From Verrucomicrobiota bacterium (GTDB lineage: Bacteria > Verrucomicrobiota > Verrucomicrobiia > Opitutales > Opitutaceae): a DNA stretch of 64,000 bases. The stretch covers positions 1-64,000 of the forward strand of contig JACRKC010000094.1 in assembly GCA_016235555.1 (NCBI GenBank), in the 5' to 3' direction. The translations under genes and the position numbers were made by a program. Positions within the stretch are counted from its first letter, which is position 1. Each line of letters begins with the position of its first letter. This document shows, in pieces, positions 8,636-17,739 of this stretch. Below the pieces are notes generated by a model. That model was not told where the DNA came from. It saw nothing but the letters and a program-made list of their open reading frames with translations, and did not search any database.

Positions 8636-10074
8636 AAGCCCTCCTGCTCGTCCTCCTGCCTCTCGCCGGCGCCGCGCTCGCCGCCGTGTGGCCGAGCGAC
8701 CGCACGCGGCCGTGGCTGCTGCCGGTGGTCGGCGTGTTGCATGTGGCGCTCTCGCTCTGGCTGCTGTTCGTGCCGCCGCCGTTCGCGTCGACCGCGTGGT
8801 TCGCGTTCGATCCGCTGGCCCGCGCGGTGCTGCCCGCGGTCTCGCTGCTGTTCCTCGCCTGCGCCGCCTATGCGGTCCCCTACCTCGGCGTGCGCGCGGA
8901 GCGCTCGAACCGCGTGTTCGTCGCCACCTTCCTCGCCGTGCTCGGGCTGCTGAGCGCCGGCCACGGGGCGCGCCACCTCGGCCTGCTCTGGATCGCGACC
9001 GAGGGCGTCACGCTCGCCGCGGTGCCGCTCATCCACTTCAACGGCACGTCGCGCGCGTTCGAGGCGACGTGGAAATACCTCCTCGTCGGCGGCACCGGCA
9101 TCGCGCTGTCGCTGCTCGGCTCGTTCGCACTCGGCTACGCCTCGCTCTACGGCGGCGGCAGCGGCGACCTGACGGTCGCCGCGCTCGCGAGCCAGGGCGC
9201 CAAGCTTTCGCACCCGTGGGTGCTCGCCGCGTGGGTGCTCCTGCTCGCCGGCTACGGCACCAAGATGGGCCTCGCGCCGATGCACACGTGGAAACCCGAC
9301 GCCTACGGCGAGGCGCCCGGCATCGTCGGCGCGCTGCTCGCCGGCGGCGTCACCACGGTGGCGTTCACCGCGGTGCTGCGTGTGCGCGAGGTCGTCGCGG
9401 CGTCCGGCTCCGGCGCGATCGCCGATCGCACGCTGCTCGCGATCGGGTTGTTCTCGATGCTGGTGTCCGCGCTCTTCCTGCTGGGGACGCGCGACTTCAA
9501 ACGCATGCTCGCCTACTCGAGCGTGGAGCACATGGGCATCCTCGCCGTCGGCGCGGCGCTCGGCGCGGCAGGGGTGTATGCCGCGCTGTTCCACGTCTGG
9601 GGCAACAGCCTCACGAAGGGCGCGCTCTTCCTCAGCGCCGGCAACATCCGCCGCGCCGCCGGCGCGCGCACGATGGACGAGGTCAGCGGCATGTCCGCGA
9701 TCACGCCGCACTCGGCCGCGATTTTTATCACCGGCATGTTTGCCGTCACCGCGCTGCCACCGTTCGGGCCGTTCTTCAGCGAGCTCGGCATCGTGCGCGC
9801 GGCGTTTGGCGCGGACCGGCCGGGCACGGCCGCGATGTTCCTCGGTTGCCTGCTCTTTGTTTTCTTTGGTCTCACGCGACTCGTCTTTGCCATCGTCGAC
9901 GGCCGCCCGCGCGCGGCGTCGCGCGTCACCGGCCAGCGCTTCCCTGAAACCATGAGCGTCATCGTGCCGCCCCTCGTGCTCCTCGGTTTCTCGCTCTGGC
10001 TCGGCCTCGCCACGCCGGCAGTCCTGACCGAGGCGTGGGCCGGCGCCGTCGCCCAACTCTTCCCGACGCCATGA
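8632..10074 (+). CDS. Ehr/Hyf-type proton-translocating subunit, HyfF/NuoN-like
   Basis: This 480-residue polytopic protein is the third NuoL/M/N-family member of the operon. Motifs include a Glu in WIATEGVTLAAVPLIHF, a Lys in GYGTKMGLAPMHTWKPDA, SSVEHMGIL, and a Lys in HVWGNSLTKGALFLSAG. It is shorter than the two NuoL-like paralogues and more like HyfF. The start ATG overlaps the preceding stop (ATGA), and the stop overlaps the large-subunit start. Together with the two upstream copies it gives the complex three antiporter-like subunits. Confidence 0.88.
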   Translation: MKALLLVLLPLAGAALAAVWPSDRTRPWLLPVVGVLHVALSLWLLFVPPPFASTAWFAFDPLARAVLPAVSLLFLACAAYAVPYLGVRAERSNRVFVATFLAVLGLLSAGHGARHLGLLWIATEGVTLAAVPLIHFNGTSRAFEATWKYLLVGGTGIALSLLGSFALGYASLYGGGSGDLTVAALASQGAKLSHPWVLAAWVLLLAGYGTKMGLAPMHTWKPDAYGEAPGIVGALLAGGVTTVAFTAVLRVREVVAASGSGAIADRTLLAIGLFSMLVSALFLLGTRDFKRMLAYSSVEHMGILAVGAALGAAGVYAALFHVWGNSLTKGALFLSAGNIRRAAGARTMDEVSGMSAITPHSAAIFITGMFAVTALPPFGPFFSELGIVRAAFGADRPGTAAMFLGCLLFVFFGLTRLVFAIVDGRPRAASRVTGQRFPETMSVIVPPLVLLGFSLWLGLATPAVLTEAWAGAVAQLFPTP

Positions 10075-11582
10075 GCAGCGAAACCTCCTTCGCCCTGCTG
10101 GCCAACGCCACGAGCCTCCCGTGGGCCGCCCTGCCCGAATGGCCCGCGGCCGAATTCGTGCGCGCCACCGCTGCCGAACTCGATCGCGGCGCGCGGCTGT
10201 GCGCGTGGTTCGGTGTGCCGGGCGATGCGGGCACGCATCTCGTCGCCATCATCGCGTTCGACGCCGACAACACCCTCGCCGCCGCGCGCAGCGCGCCCTT
10301 CGCCGGGCATTACCCTTCGCTCACCGCCACCCATCCGCAGGCGCATTTGTTCGAGCGCGAAGTGTGGGAACAGCACGGCCTCGTCCCCGACGGCCACCCG
10401 TGGCTCAAGCCGGTGCGTCGCACCGACGCGGCCGGCACCGCGCCCGCCAACGGCGAGTTCTTCCGCGTCGACGGCCGCGAAATCCACGAAGTCGCCGTCG
10501 GCCCCGTGCACGCCGGCATCATCGAGCCGGGACACTTCCGCTTCCAATGCGCCGGCGAGGAAGTCCTCCATCTCGAAATCGCGCTCGGTTACCAGCACCG
10601 CGGCGCCGAGACCGGCCTCGCCGGCGGACCGCACCGCGCGACGCTCAGCCAGATCGAAACCGTCGCGGGCGACACCACCATCGGTCACGCGACCGCCTAC
10701 GCGAGCGTGCTCGAAGCGCTCGCCGGCACCGAGGCGCCGCTGCGCGCGCAGTGGCTCCGCGCCCTCGCGCTCGAACTCGAGCGCCTCGCCAATCACACCG
10801 GCGATCTCGGCGCGCTCGCCAACGACGTCGCGTTTCTCCCAACGTCAGCCGCGTGCGGAAAAATCCGCGGCGATTTTCTCAACCTCACCGCGCTCCTCTG
10901 CGGCAACCGCTTCGGCCGCGGCCTCGTCCGCCCCGGCGGCTGCCATCACGACCTCGAACCCGCGCGGGCGACGACGATGCTAGAGCGACTGCGCGTCGCC
11001 GTCGCCGACACCGAGCAGGCCGCCGGCTGGCTCTGGGACGCCGCCTCGGTGCGCGCGCGTTTCGAAAACACCGGCCCCGTCTTTGCGCCGCAAGCCACCG
11101 CCCTCGGCCTCGTCGGCCCGCCGGCGCGCGCCTGCGGCCTCGTGCGCGATGTCCGCTACGATCATCCCGCCGGCTGGTATCGCCTCGCGCAGGCGCCCGT
11201 CGCCGTCTGGCCCGGCGGCGATGTCTACGCGCGCGCCCGCGTGCGCTGGCTCGAGTTGCAGCGCTCCGGCCAGTTCCTGCTCGAGCAACTCGCCACGCCG
11301 CCCGACGGCCCGATCTTCGAAGCGCTGCCCGCGCCTGCCTGCCCTGAGCCTGTCTCACGGGCACCTGACACGCTCGCCGTCGCGCTCGTGGAGGGCTGGC
11401 GCGGCGAAATCTGCCACGTCGCGCTCACCGACTCCGCCGGAAAATTCCGCCGCTACAAAATCACCGACCCGTCCTTCCACAACTGGACCGGCCTCGCCCT
11501 CGCGCTCCGCGGCCAGGCGATCTCGGACTTTCCGCTCTGCAACAAGAGCTTCAACCTCTCCTACTGCGGCCACGATCTCTAG
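10071..11582 (+). CDS. Ehr large subunit, HyfG/HycE-like (NuoC-NuoD fusion) lacking the NiFe ligands
   Basis: The 503-residue protein fuses a NuoC-like N-terminal domain (EQHGLVPDGHPWLKPVR near residue 110) to a NuoD/hydrogenase large-subunit domain. In true group 4 hydrogenases a CGxC motif follows an ET/ER segment and a CxxC ends the protein, binding nickel and iron. Here the first reads ETVAGDTTIGHA (residues 196-207) with no cysteine. The C-terminus ends DFPLCNKSFNLSYCGHDL, whose cysteines are not spaced CxxC. H2 chemistry is therefore unlikely, and the protein fits energy-converting hydrogenase-related complexes. The stop codon TAG forms the start of an inverted-repeat arm (11580-11590). 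Confidence 0.85.
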   Translation: MSSETSFALLANATSLPWAALPEWPAAEFVRATAAELDRGARLCAWFGVPGDAGTHLVAIIAFDADNTLAAARSAPFAGHYPSLTATHPQAHLFEREVWEQHGLVPDGHPWLKPVRRTDAAGTAPANGEFFRVDGREIHEVAVGPVHAGIIEPGHFRFQCAGEEVLHLEIALGYQHRGAETGLAGGPHRATLSQIETVAGDTTIGHATAYASVLEALAGTEAPLRAQWLRALALELERLANHTGDLGALANDVAFLPTSAACGKIRGDFLNLTALLCGNRFGRGLVRPGGCHHDLEPARATTMLERLRVAVADTEQAAGWLWDAASVRARFENTGPVFAPQATALGLVGPPARACGLVRDVRYDHPAGWYRLAQAPVAVWPGGDVYARARVRWLELQRSGQFLLEQLATPPDGPIFEALPAPACPEPVSRAPDTLAVALVEGWRGEICHVALTDSAGKFRRYKITDPSFHNWTGLALALRGQAISDFPLCNKSFNLSYCGHDL

Positions 11583-11814
11583 GAATTTGCCGCCGTGAAT
11601 CCCTCCCTCCGCACAAAACTCGAAGCCAGTGGACCGCAGCGGCCGGACGTGGCCTGCAAATTCCTAAGCGCACTTCGTGCGGGGAACCGCGCACCCGACT
11701 GGCCGCCGCAGCGCGCCGCGCTGCCTGAGGAATTTGGCGGGTTGGCCCATCCATCGGCCCTCAGTATTTTCTATCTCGCCATTCGGTTTCACCGGCACTT
11801 CCGCCAAATTCCTC
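11580..11814. repeat. Two tandem inverted repeats splitting the Ehr operon
   Basis: The 233-bp gap between the large-subunit gene and the iron-sulfur subunit gene contains two inverted pairs. The first is an 11-bp perfect pair TAGGAATTTGC (11580-11590) with its complement at 11656-11666. The second is a 14-bp perfect pair GAGGAATTTGGCGG (11727-11740) with its complement at 11801-11814. The last arm ends one base before the next ATG. No gene is seen between them. The stop codon of the upstream gene lies in the first arm. Confidence 0.8.
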
Positions 11815-11815
11815 C

Positions 11816-12622
11816 ATGTTCGCCCTCGACACCCTCACCCACCGGCTGAAACGCGGCTGCGAGACGATGGCGTATCCCGACGGCCCGCCGCCCGCGCTGC
11901 CCGATCGGCACGGCGGCGCGCTGCGCGTCGATGGCGCGCGATGCACCGACGGCTGCGGCGCGTGCATCGAGGTCTGTCCGACCGATGCCATCACTCGCCC
12001 CGCCAACCAACCCATCGCGCTGGATCTCGGCCGTTGCATCTTCTGTCACGCGTGCATCTCGGCCTGCGGCCCGGCCGCCATCACGCCCACCGGCGACCAC
12101 CGCATGGCCGTGCGCCGCCGCGAGGATCTCGTGCTCGGCGCCGCGGGCGGCGAACAACTCCGCCTCGCCGCCGCGCTCGACGAAAAGCTCCGCAAGCTCT
12201 TCGGCCGCTCGCTCCGCCTCCGCCAGGTCAGCGCCGGCGGCTGCAACGCCTGCGAGGCCGACACCAACGTCCTCGGCACCATCGGCTGGGACCTCGGCCG
12301 CTTCGGCATCCAGTTCGTCGCCTCGCCGCGCCACGCCGACGGCCTGCTCATCACCGGGCCCGTCTCGCGCAACATGGAACTCGCTCTGCGCAAAACCTGG
12401 GACGCCGTGCCCGCACCGAAGATCGTCATCGCCGTCGGCGCCTGCGCGATCGCCGGCGGGCCGTTCGTCGGCCGCCCGGAAGTGCGCGACGGCGCCGACG
12501 CCATCGTGCCCGTCGATCTCTACATACCCGGCTGCCCCCCGCACCCGCTCACGATCCTCGACGGCCTGCTGCGCCTCCTCGGCCGCCTGGAAACCGGTGA
12601 CCGCGCCCCGACTCCGAGGTAG
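11816..12622 (+). CDS. Ehr iron-sulfur subunit: 2[4Fe-4S] ferredoxin fused to NuoB/HyfI-like domain
   Basis: This 268-residue protein combines two roles that are separate genes in E. coli hydrogenases. Residues 43-84 carry two cluster motifs: Cys43/47/50/54 with CxxxC first spacing, then Cys74/77/80/84 with normal CxxCxxCxxxC spacing. From about 130 on it is a NuoB/HycG-type small subunit, with GGCNACEADTN (Cys143, Cys146), GACAIAGGPF and IPGCPPHP. These supply four cysteines for the proximal [4Fe-4S] cluster next to the catalytic subunit. It completes the electron path of the Ehr complex. It is separated from the other subunits by repeats, and its stop TAG lies inside the next repeat arm. 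Confidence 0.88.
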   Translation: MFALDTLTHRLKRGCETMAYPDGPPPALPDRHGGALRVDGARCTDGCGACIEVCPTDAITRPANQPIALDLGRCIFCHACISACGPAAITPTGDHRMAVRRREDLVLGAAGGEQLRLAAALDEKLRKLFGRSLRLRQVSAGGCNACEADTNVLGTIGWDLGRFGIQFVASPRHADGLLITGPVSRNMELALRKTWDAVPAPKIVIAVGACAIAGGPFVGRPEVRDGADAIVPVDLYIPGCPPHPLTILDGLLRLLGRLETGDRAPTPR

Positions 12623-12692
12623 GGCGCGTTATCCTTAACGCGCCGCTCAGGACTTTCGCAGGCGTTGAGGCGGCGGGTTAAGGATAACCTAC
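12618..12692. repeat. Palindromic repeat after the Ehr operon
   Basis: The left arm reads GGTAGGGCGCGTTATCCTTA and the right arm (about 12675-12692) is its imperfect complement ending AACCTACCC. The inner part contains short GC-rich inverted segments. The stop codon of the iron-sulfur subunit is the TAG in the left arm. It may double as a bidirectional transcription stop between this operon and the convergent ruvC cluster, although no T-tract follows. Confidence 0.75.
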
Positions 12693-12721
12693 CCGACCTT
12701 CCTTCCGCCGCGAATCATCCC

Positions 12722-13324
12722 CTACTCCCGCCAGGTAAACGCGTGGCACAGCGCCACGCCCGCCGCATCCGCCTCGTCCGGCGCAAGCGTGCGGCCGTGG
12801 CCGAGCATCGCCATCACGGTGCGCGCCATCTGCTCCTTGCTCGCGCGGCCCGCCCCCACCACGGCCTGCTTCACCCGCAACGGCGCATATTCGAACACCG
12901 GCAGCTCCCGCAACGCCGCCGCCGCCATCGCCGCCCCCCGCGCCGCCCCGAGGATCTGGGCCGTCTGAAAATTCTGCACGAAGATCGTCTGCTCCATCGC
13001 CACGTGCCGCACGCCGGCCCCCTCGAGCATCGAGCTCACCGCGCGGTGAATCTCCGCGAGCGCGTGCGCCATCGGCCGTTTCGCCGGCACGCGCACCGTC
13101 TGGCACCGCAGCAACACCGGCGCGCGCCCCACCCCAAACTCGATCAGCGCCAGCCCCGTCCCGCGCAGCGATGGATCGATGCCCAGCACCACGCCGGCGA
13201 ACGCCGCGCGGGGTTTCAGCGTCAGCGAATCCTGCACGGTCGCCGCCGCGTTTTTCGGCAGCGCCGCCGCCACCGGCAGCGGTTTGCCCGCCAGTTTCGC
13301 CGCCCACATCTGCCTGACATTCAT
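12722..13324 (-). CDS. ruvC: Crossover junction endodeoxyribonuclease RuvC
   Basis: RuvC resolves Holliday junctions with RuvAB. The retroviral-integrase-like fold is recognised from [10 protein letters not shown] (first catalytic Asp, about residue 49), MEQTIFVQN (Glu) and DEADAAG near the C-terminus (last acidic residues). The 200-residue length includes an N-terminal extension of ~40 residues ahead of the usual start. The ATG at 13324 is preferred because it overlaps the stop of the upstream gene as ATGA. An in-frame ATG at 13333 is the alternative. It is the last gene of a recF-tauE-ruvC cluster. Confidence 0.9.
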   Translation of the reverse strand: MNVRQMWAAKLAGKPLPVAAALPKNAAATVQDSLTLKPRAAFAGVVLGIDPSLRGTGLALIEFGVGRAPVLLRCQTVRVPAKRPMAHALAEIHRAVSSMLEGAGVRHVAMEQTIFVQNFQTAQILGAARGAAMAAAALRELPVFEYAPLRVKQAVVGAGRASKEQMARTVMAMLGHGRTLAPDEADAAGVALCHAFTWRE

Positions 13325-14067
13325 CCGCGCCATGCCCGGAAAAGAAGATTGAGTCCGGCCACGATGCTGAGCGTGAGCGCCACGTTTTCAAACACCCGCT
13401 GCTCCATCCGCATCACCCATTTCCGCCCGAACCACGCGCCTGCCAGCACCAGCGGCGCCAGCCACAGGTTCAGCCCGAAGCTCTGCGCATTGATCATCCC
13501 GAGGTGCACCATGAACGGCGCCTTGAAGAGATTGATCATCAGGAAAAACACCGCGCCGGTCCCGACGAAGTCCATCTTCGGCAGCCGCATCGCGAGCATG
13601 TAGATCACCATCAGCGGCCCGGCCGCGTTCGCGATCATCGTCGTGAACCCCGCCAGCGCCCCGATCATCGGCGCAAACCACGCACCATGCTCCGCCTCGC
13701 CTCCCGCCGCGCGCCGCCGCACCAGTTGCATCGCCACCAGGCCGAGCACGATCCCGCCGATCAGCGCCGCCGCGCCGCGATCGTCGATGCGCCCGAGCGT
13801 CACATAGCCCGCGAAGATCCCCGCCGCCGTCCACGGAAACAGCCGCCACACGTGCGACCACTTCGCGTGCCGCCAGTAGACGGACGCCGCCACGACATCG
13901 CCGAAGCACAGCAGCGGCAGCACCACGCCGGTCGCCTGTTTCGCCGGGAGAATCTGCGCGAAAATCATCACCGACAGCATCCCGAGTCCGCCGATGCCCG
14001 CCTTCGAGATGCCCACCACCAGCGCCGCGATCACCGCGAGCGCCCATTGCCACACGTCGAAGTTCAC
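13321..14067 (-). CDS. TauE/SafE family membrane permease
   Basis: The 248-residue protein has about eight hydrophobic segments and a TauE/SafE family layout, with a [11 protein letters not shown] motif near the N-terminus and a related repeat in the second half. Members export sulfite, sulfoacetate or other organic anions; the substrate here is unknown. It overlaps recF upstream and ruvC downstream by ATGA junctions. It is therefore co-translated with two DNA-repair genes, a link without obvious functional logic. Confidence 0.85.
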   Translation of the reverse strand: MNFDVWQWALAVIAALVVGISKAGIGGLGMLSVMIFAQILPAKQATGVVLPLLCFGDVVAASVYWRHAKWSHVWRLFPWTAAGIFAGYVTLGRIDDRGAAALIGGIVLGLVAMQLVRRRAAGGEAEHGAWFAPMIGALAGFTTMIANAAGPLMVIYMLAMRLPKMDFVGTGAVFFLMINLFKAPFMVHLGMINAQSFGLNLWLAPLVLAGAWFGRKWVMRMEQRVFENVALTLSIVAGLNLLFRAWRG

Positions 14068-15182
14068 GCCGGCGCCTCCGCGGCCGCGACTTCCTCGGCA
14101 AAGTCGCCATCGGCCACGCGAAAGACCTGCCAGGTCCCCAGCTCCCCATCGGGCTGGCCCGCCGTGGCGGGCAGGCTCGTCCCCGTCGCGATCACCTGCG
14201 ACTCATGATCGATCGCCGACCAGAAGCGCCGCCGCCGCGCCGGATCGAGTTCGCCGAGCACGTCGTCGCACAACAGCACCGGCCGCACGCCGCTCTTCGC
14301 GTGAAACCACGCCGCCTGCGCGAGCCGCAACGCGAGCACCAGCGAGCGCTGCTGCCCTTCCGAGCCGAACTCCTTCGCCGCGGTGTGCTTCACGGTGAAA
14401 TGAAAATCGTCGCGGTGCGGCCCGACGAGCGTCGTGCGAAACTGCACATCACGCGCCCGCCCCGCCTCCAGCCGCGCCAGCAACGCATCGGCGTCCGCCT
14501 CCTCGAAATTCGGATCGTAGCCCACCCCCGCCGGCTCGGCACCGTCGCAGAGTTTCGCGTAGCTCGCCTCCAGCGATTTCGCCAGCACCTGCAGGCCCGA
14601 CCGCCGCAGCTCGATCAGCGTGGCTGCCGCGGGCGCCAGCGTCTGTTCAAACGCGGCCAGTTCCTGGTCCGCCGGGCGGCCGGACTTGAGCAGCGCGTTG
14701 CGCTCGGCGAGCGCCCGCGTGAACGTCTGCAAGGCCCGGAAATAGCCCGCGTCCATCGCCGCCAGCGTGAGGTCGAGCCACCGCCGCCGCCCCGCCGGCG
14801 AGCCCCGCACCAGTTGCAGATCCTGCGACGAAAACACGACCGTGGGAAATTTGCCGAGGTGATCCGCCAGCCGCGTGACGCGTGTCTGGTCGCACCACAG
14901 CTCCTTGTCGCCGTGACGCAGCTTGATCGTGAGCTGCGTGTCGCCCTGCTGCTCGTGCTCGACCGCGCACGAAATCGCCGCGGTGTGCTGCGCGAGCATC
15001 ACGAGTTGCTTCTGCTCCGACGTGCGGAAGGACCGCAACGCCGTGATGAAGCCCGCCGCCTCGAGCAGGCTCGTTTTGCCGTGGCCGTTGGCGCCGACGA
15101 GGAAGTGCTGCCGCCCGGAAAATTCGAGCGCGGCGAAGCCCACGTTGCGAAAGTGCCGCAGGGTGAGTTTGCGCAGGCGCAT
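14064..15182 (-). CDS. recF: DNA replication and repair protein RecF
   Basis: RecF is an ABC/SMC-like ATPase that helps RecOR load RecA at single-strand gaps. The 372-residue protein shows Walker [14 protein letters not shown] near residue 33, the RecF segment [13 protein letters not shown], a signature-like [15 protein letters not shown] and Walker [13 protein letters not shown]. The start is set at 15182, just inside the palindromic repeat that fills the region upstream. An earlier start would read through that repeat. It is the first gene of the recF-tauE-ruvC cluster and diverges from gmhA. Confidence 0.93.
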   Translation of the reverse strand: MRLRKLTLRHFRNVGFAALEFSGRQHFLVGANGHGKTSLLEAAGFITALRSFRTSEQKQLVMLAQHTAAISCAVEHEQQGDTQLTIKLRHGDKELWCDQTRVTRLADHLGKFPTVVFSSQDLQLVRGSPAGRRRWLDLTLAAMDAGYFRALQTFTRALAERNALLKSGRPADQELAAFEQTLAPAAATLIELRRSGLQVLAKSLEASYAKLCDGAEPAGVGYDPNFEEADADALLARLEAGRARDVQFRTTLVGPHRDDFHFTVKHTAAKEFGSEGQQRSLVLALRLAQAAWFHAKSGVRPVLLCDDVLGELDPARRRRFWSAIDHESQVIATGTSLPATAGQPDGELGTWQVFRVADGDFAEEVAAAEAPA

Positions 15183-15194
15183 GGGAGAAGGACC

Positions 15195-15295
15195 AAAAGT
15201 AGTGAGTAGCGAGTAGCGGGTAGCGAGCATAGTTTTCCGCTAGAGAGAGCGGGGATTTTCTACTCGCTACCCACTACTCGCTGCTCGCTACTTTT
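15195..15295. repeat. Long palindrome filling the recF/gmhA divergent gap
   Basis: AAAAGTAG and CTACTTTT mark the ends. The arms consist of tandem AGTAGCG-like heptamers (gagtagc, gggtagc) and their complements, around a small centre with CCGCTAGAGAGAGCGG. It occupies nearly the whole 118-bp space between two divergent start codons. Promoters for both genes must lie within or overlap the repeat, or the genes rely on it as their leader. No Shine-Dalgarno sequence is visible before gmhA. Confidence 0.85.
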
Positions 15296-15300
15296 CTTTC

Positions 15301-15861
15301 ATGTCCTTCGAAACTTCGCTCGCCGAGACCACGCGCACGTTTCAAGCCCTCACGACCATCCGCCCCGCGATCGATCGCGCCGGCGATCTCATGCTCGCGA
15401 CGCTGCGCCGCGGCGGGAAGCTGCTCATTTGCGGCAACGGCGGCAGCGCCGCCGAGGCCGCGCACTTCGCCACCGAACTCGTCGGTCGCTACGCGAAAAC
15501 CCGCCGCTCGCTCCCGGCCGTCGCCCTCTCGTCGGACGGCTCGCTCCTCTCCTGCATCGGCAACGATTTCGGCTACGACCAGGTTTTCTCGCGCCAGGTC
15601 TCGGGCCTCGCCCAGCCCGGCGATCTCGTCGTCGTGCTCACGTCGAGCGGCAACTCCGCCAACATTCTCGCCGCGCTCCACGAGGCGAAGAAACTCGGCC
15701 TCGACTCCGTCGCCTTCCTCGGCCGCGGCGGCGGTAAGTGCAAGGGCCTCGCGACCGTCGATCTCATCATGCCCGGCGAGAGCGGCGCCGCCGCCCAGGA
15801 AGCGCATCTCTTCCTGATCCATCATTTCTGCGACCGCATCGACGAAGCGTTTCCGAACTGA
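15301..15861 (+). CDS. gmhA: SIS-domain phosphoheptose isomerase (GmhA-like)
   Basis: The 186-residue protein matches sedoheptulose-7-phosphate isomerase, the first step of heptose synthesis for lipopolysaccharide. The SIS fold is shown by LLICGNGGSAAEAAHFATEL and the phosphate-binding VVVLTSSGNSANI. SSDGSLLSCIGNDFGYD is typical of GmhA, and the C-terminal QEAHLFLIHHFCD carries the expected Glu and His. The ATG directly follows a palindrome. Presence of a heptose enzyme agrees with a Gram-negative envelope. A DiaA-like role is possible but less likely given the full active-site pattern. Confidence 0.88.
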   Translation: MSFETSLAETTRTFQALTTIRPAIDRAGDLMLATLRRGGKLLICGNGGSAAEAAHFATELVGRYAKTRRSLPAVALSSDGSLLSCIGNDFGYDQVFSRQVSGLAQPGDLVVVLTSSGNSANILAALHEAKKLGLDSVAFLGRGGGKCKGLATVDLIMPGESGAAAQEAHLFLIHHFCDRIDEAFPN

Positions 15862-15874
15862 AAACGAGACCCCT

Positions 15875-15988
15875 CGTGCCAGCGTAGCGGCCGACGTAAG
15901 GAGGCCGTCGCACTCGCGACTCGTAGTCGGTCGGCCTTGCGGCCCCGGCTGCGACCACCCTTCGGCGCTCCGGTCGCGGACAAAGCAG
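15875..15988. repeat. GC-rich repetitive gap between gmhA and the rhomboid gene
   Basis: The gap between two convergent genes holds GTAGCGGCCGACG, GAGGCCGTCGC and related inverted pieces around CGACTCGTAGTCG. It resembles a decayed member of the palindromic repeats seen elsewhere in the window. No gene or terminator with a T-tract is visible. Confidence 0.5.
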
Positions 15989-15989
15989 C

Positions 15990-17488
15990 CTACTTCTTCT
16001 TGGCGTTGGCCGGTGTCGACGTCGTCAGAATTCGCACCGCCTCCGCTCTCGCCTCGCCATACGCCGCCAACGCCGCGGCGTCACCGTCTCGTGCCGCTCG
16101 CAGCAGAAGATCCGCGGCGTCGAGTCGCGCCTGCACGTAGCGCTTGATCAACGCCCGTCGCTCCGCGGTGGCGCGCCCCGGCGTCAGCGTCAGCGCGTCG
16201 AGGCGGCGTCCGATCTCGCGGTAGAACGGCACGACGTCCTGCTCGACGAACTGGGACCGCCGGCCGCCGACTGACGCCACTGGCCCACCGCCGCGTCCTG
16301 CTTTTCCAACAGCTTCGCCTCGTTCTCGCGAAAGCCCTTGATCGCCGTCGACCAGCCGAACTCCTCCCGAAACGAAAAATCGAAACGCGGAGCGGCCGTC
16401 ACGCCCACCGCCACCAGCATCGCGACCGCCGCGGCGGCGGCGCCGAATTTTCCGCGCCACAGTTGGCGCCGCTTTTCCCGATCGATGGGCATCGCCGTGA
16501 GCCACCCGAGCCCGATGCCGGCGACAAAACCGCCGACGTGCGCCGCGTTGTCGATGCCGGGATAGACCAGCCCGAACAGCAGGTTGTAGGCACCGAAGGA
16601 CACCGCGCTGTTCTGTAGCGGCTTGAACACGATGCGCGGGATCGCGTGTTTCTCCTTCAGCACGAAGCCCAGCATCATGCCGTAGACGCCGAACACCGCC
16701 CCCGAGGCGCCCGCACTCCACACGGCTTTCTGCCCGTGCCAGACGAGGCTCAGCAGTCCGCCCGCTACGCCGCTCGCGAGATAGTTGAACGCATAAAACG
16801 CGCGCCCCTGCAGCCGCTCCAGCAACTGTCCCGCTTGAAACAGCGCCCACATGTTCAGCAGCAGGTGCATCGCCCCGTAGTGCATGAACATGCTCGTCAG
16901 CAGCCGCCACCACTCGCCATCCGTCGTCGCCGCGCCGTGGTTGGCGCCGAAGCGGATGTAGGGATCCATGCTCGCGACGCTCATCCAGCCCGCCCCGTAG
17001 GCCCCGGCCATCACCACAAACACCGCGACATTCAGCCCGAGGAGGACGCCGGTGACCGACTCGAACGGCGCACGGGCGCCGGGCAACTGCCGGAGTTTCT
17101 CCTGAAACACCGCCGCCGAAACATGCCCCGCGTCGACCGTCTTGGGCAGGAGTTGCACCACCGCCCGCGCCCCCTCGGCGTCGCGGCAATGAAAGACGAA
17201 CGGATTTTTCTGCGCGCCCGCCCGCCCCTTCGTCGTCGAAAACCACACCGTCCGCCCCGTCGCGTCGACGTTGGTGATATCGGCCGCCCCATACTCGAGC
17301 TCGATCTGCTCTCCGCCGACGAGCGCCCGGCGCCGCCCGGAAAAACGGAAGGTCCCGTCGCTCTTCGCCGTGAACACGCCGCGCTCGTAAAGATCGGGAT
17401 TCTGGCCGTTGTGGCGGTCACCCTGATACTCGACCGCAAAGGAGATCTCGGGGCTGGGGGTGGCGGCAGGCAGCGGCGCAGGATCCAT
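15990..17488 (-). pseudogene. Rhomboid-family intramembrane serine protease, frameshifted near the 3' end
   Basis: A soluble N-terminal domain of ~110 residues precedes a six-helix rhomboid core. Catalytic features are MHYGAMHLLLNMWAL, the serine motif SAGASGAVFGVYG and the histidine motif AAHVGGFVAGIGLGWL. The core is intact in one frame, which would end at 16190 with a low-complexity Ser/Arg tail. In the neighbouring frame a well-formed continuation (QFVEQDVVPFYREIGRRLDA onward) runs to 15990 and ends TPANAKKK. The shift lies near 16253-16270 in a GGCGGCCGGCGG tract. The lesion removes only the C-terminal soluble tail, so protease activity may survive. A sequencing error or programmed slippage are alternatives. 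Confidence 0.75.
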
Positions 17489-17603
17489 CGCGCGACAATT
17501 TCCGCCGGAGGTGCGGCGTCAATGCGCGACCGCGAGCGCGCATTTTCGTCCGTTTCAAGCGGCCCTCGCGTTCGCCGCCCACGAGTGCGTCGCCGGGCGG
17601 CAG

Positions 17604-17718
17604 GTAGGAGCCTGCTTGCAGGCGATGGATTGGGCGTGGCACGGGTCTCCTAACCCGTGTCCAACCATCACGGGTCGGGAGACCCGTGCCACGAAATCGC
17701 CTGCAAGCAGGCTCCCAC
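17604..17718. repeat. Nested palindrome between the rhomboid and permease genes
   Basis: Outer arms are GTAGGAGCCTGCTTGCAGGC and its complement at the other end. The left arm is itself palindromic around CTGCTTGCAG. An inner pair GTGGCACGGGTCTCC / GGGAGACCCGTGCCAC nests inside. The block lies in the 251-bp gap upstream of the rhomboid gene. No gene is seen in the rest of that gap. Confidence 0.85.
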
Positions 17719-17739
17719 TTTTCGCGTTTCGGAGGGCGC

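Noticed and set aside
2341-12622. Calling the operon a true hydrogenase-4 or formate hydrogenlyase
   Set aside because: The large subunit has no CxxC nickel ligands at either site, and no maturation genes are adjacent.
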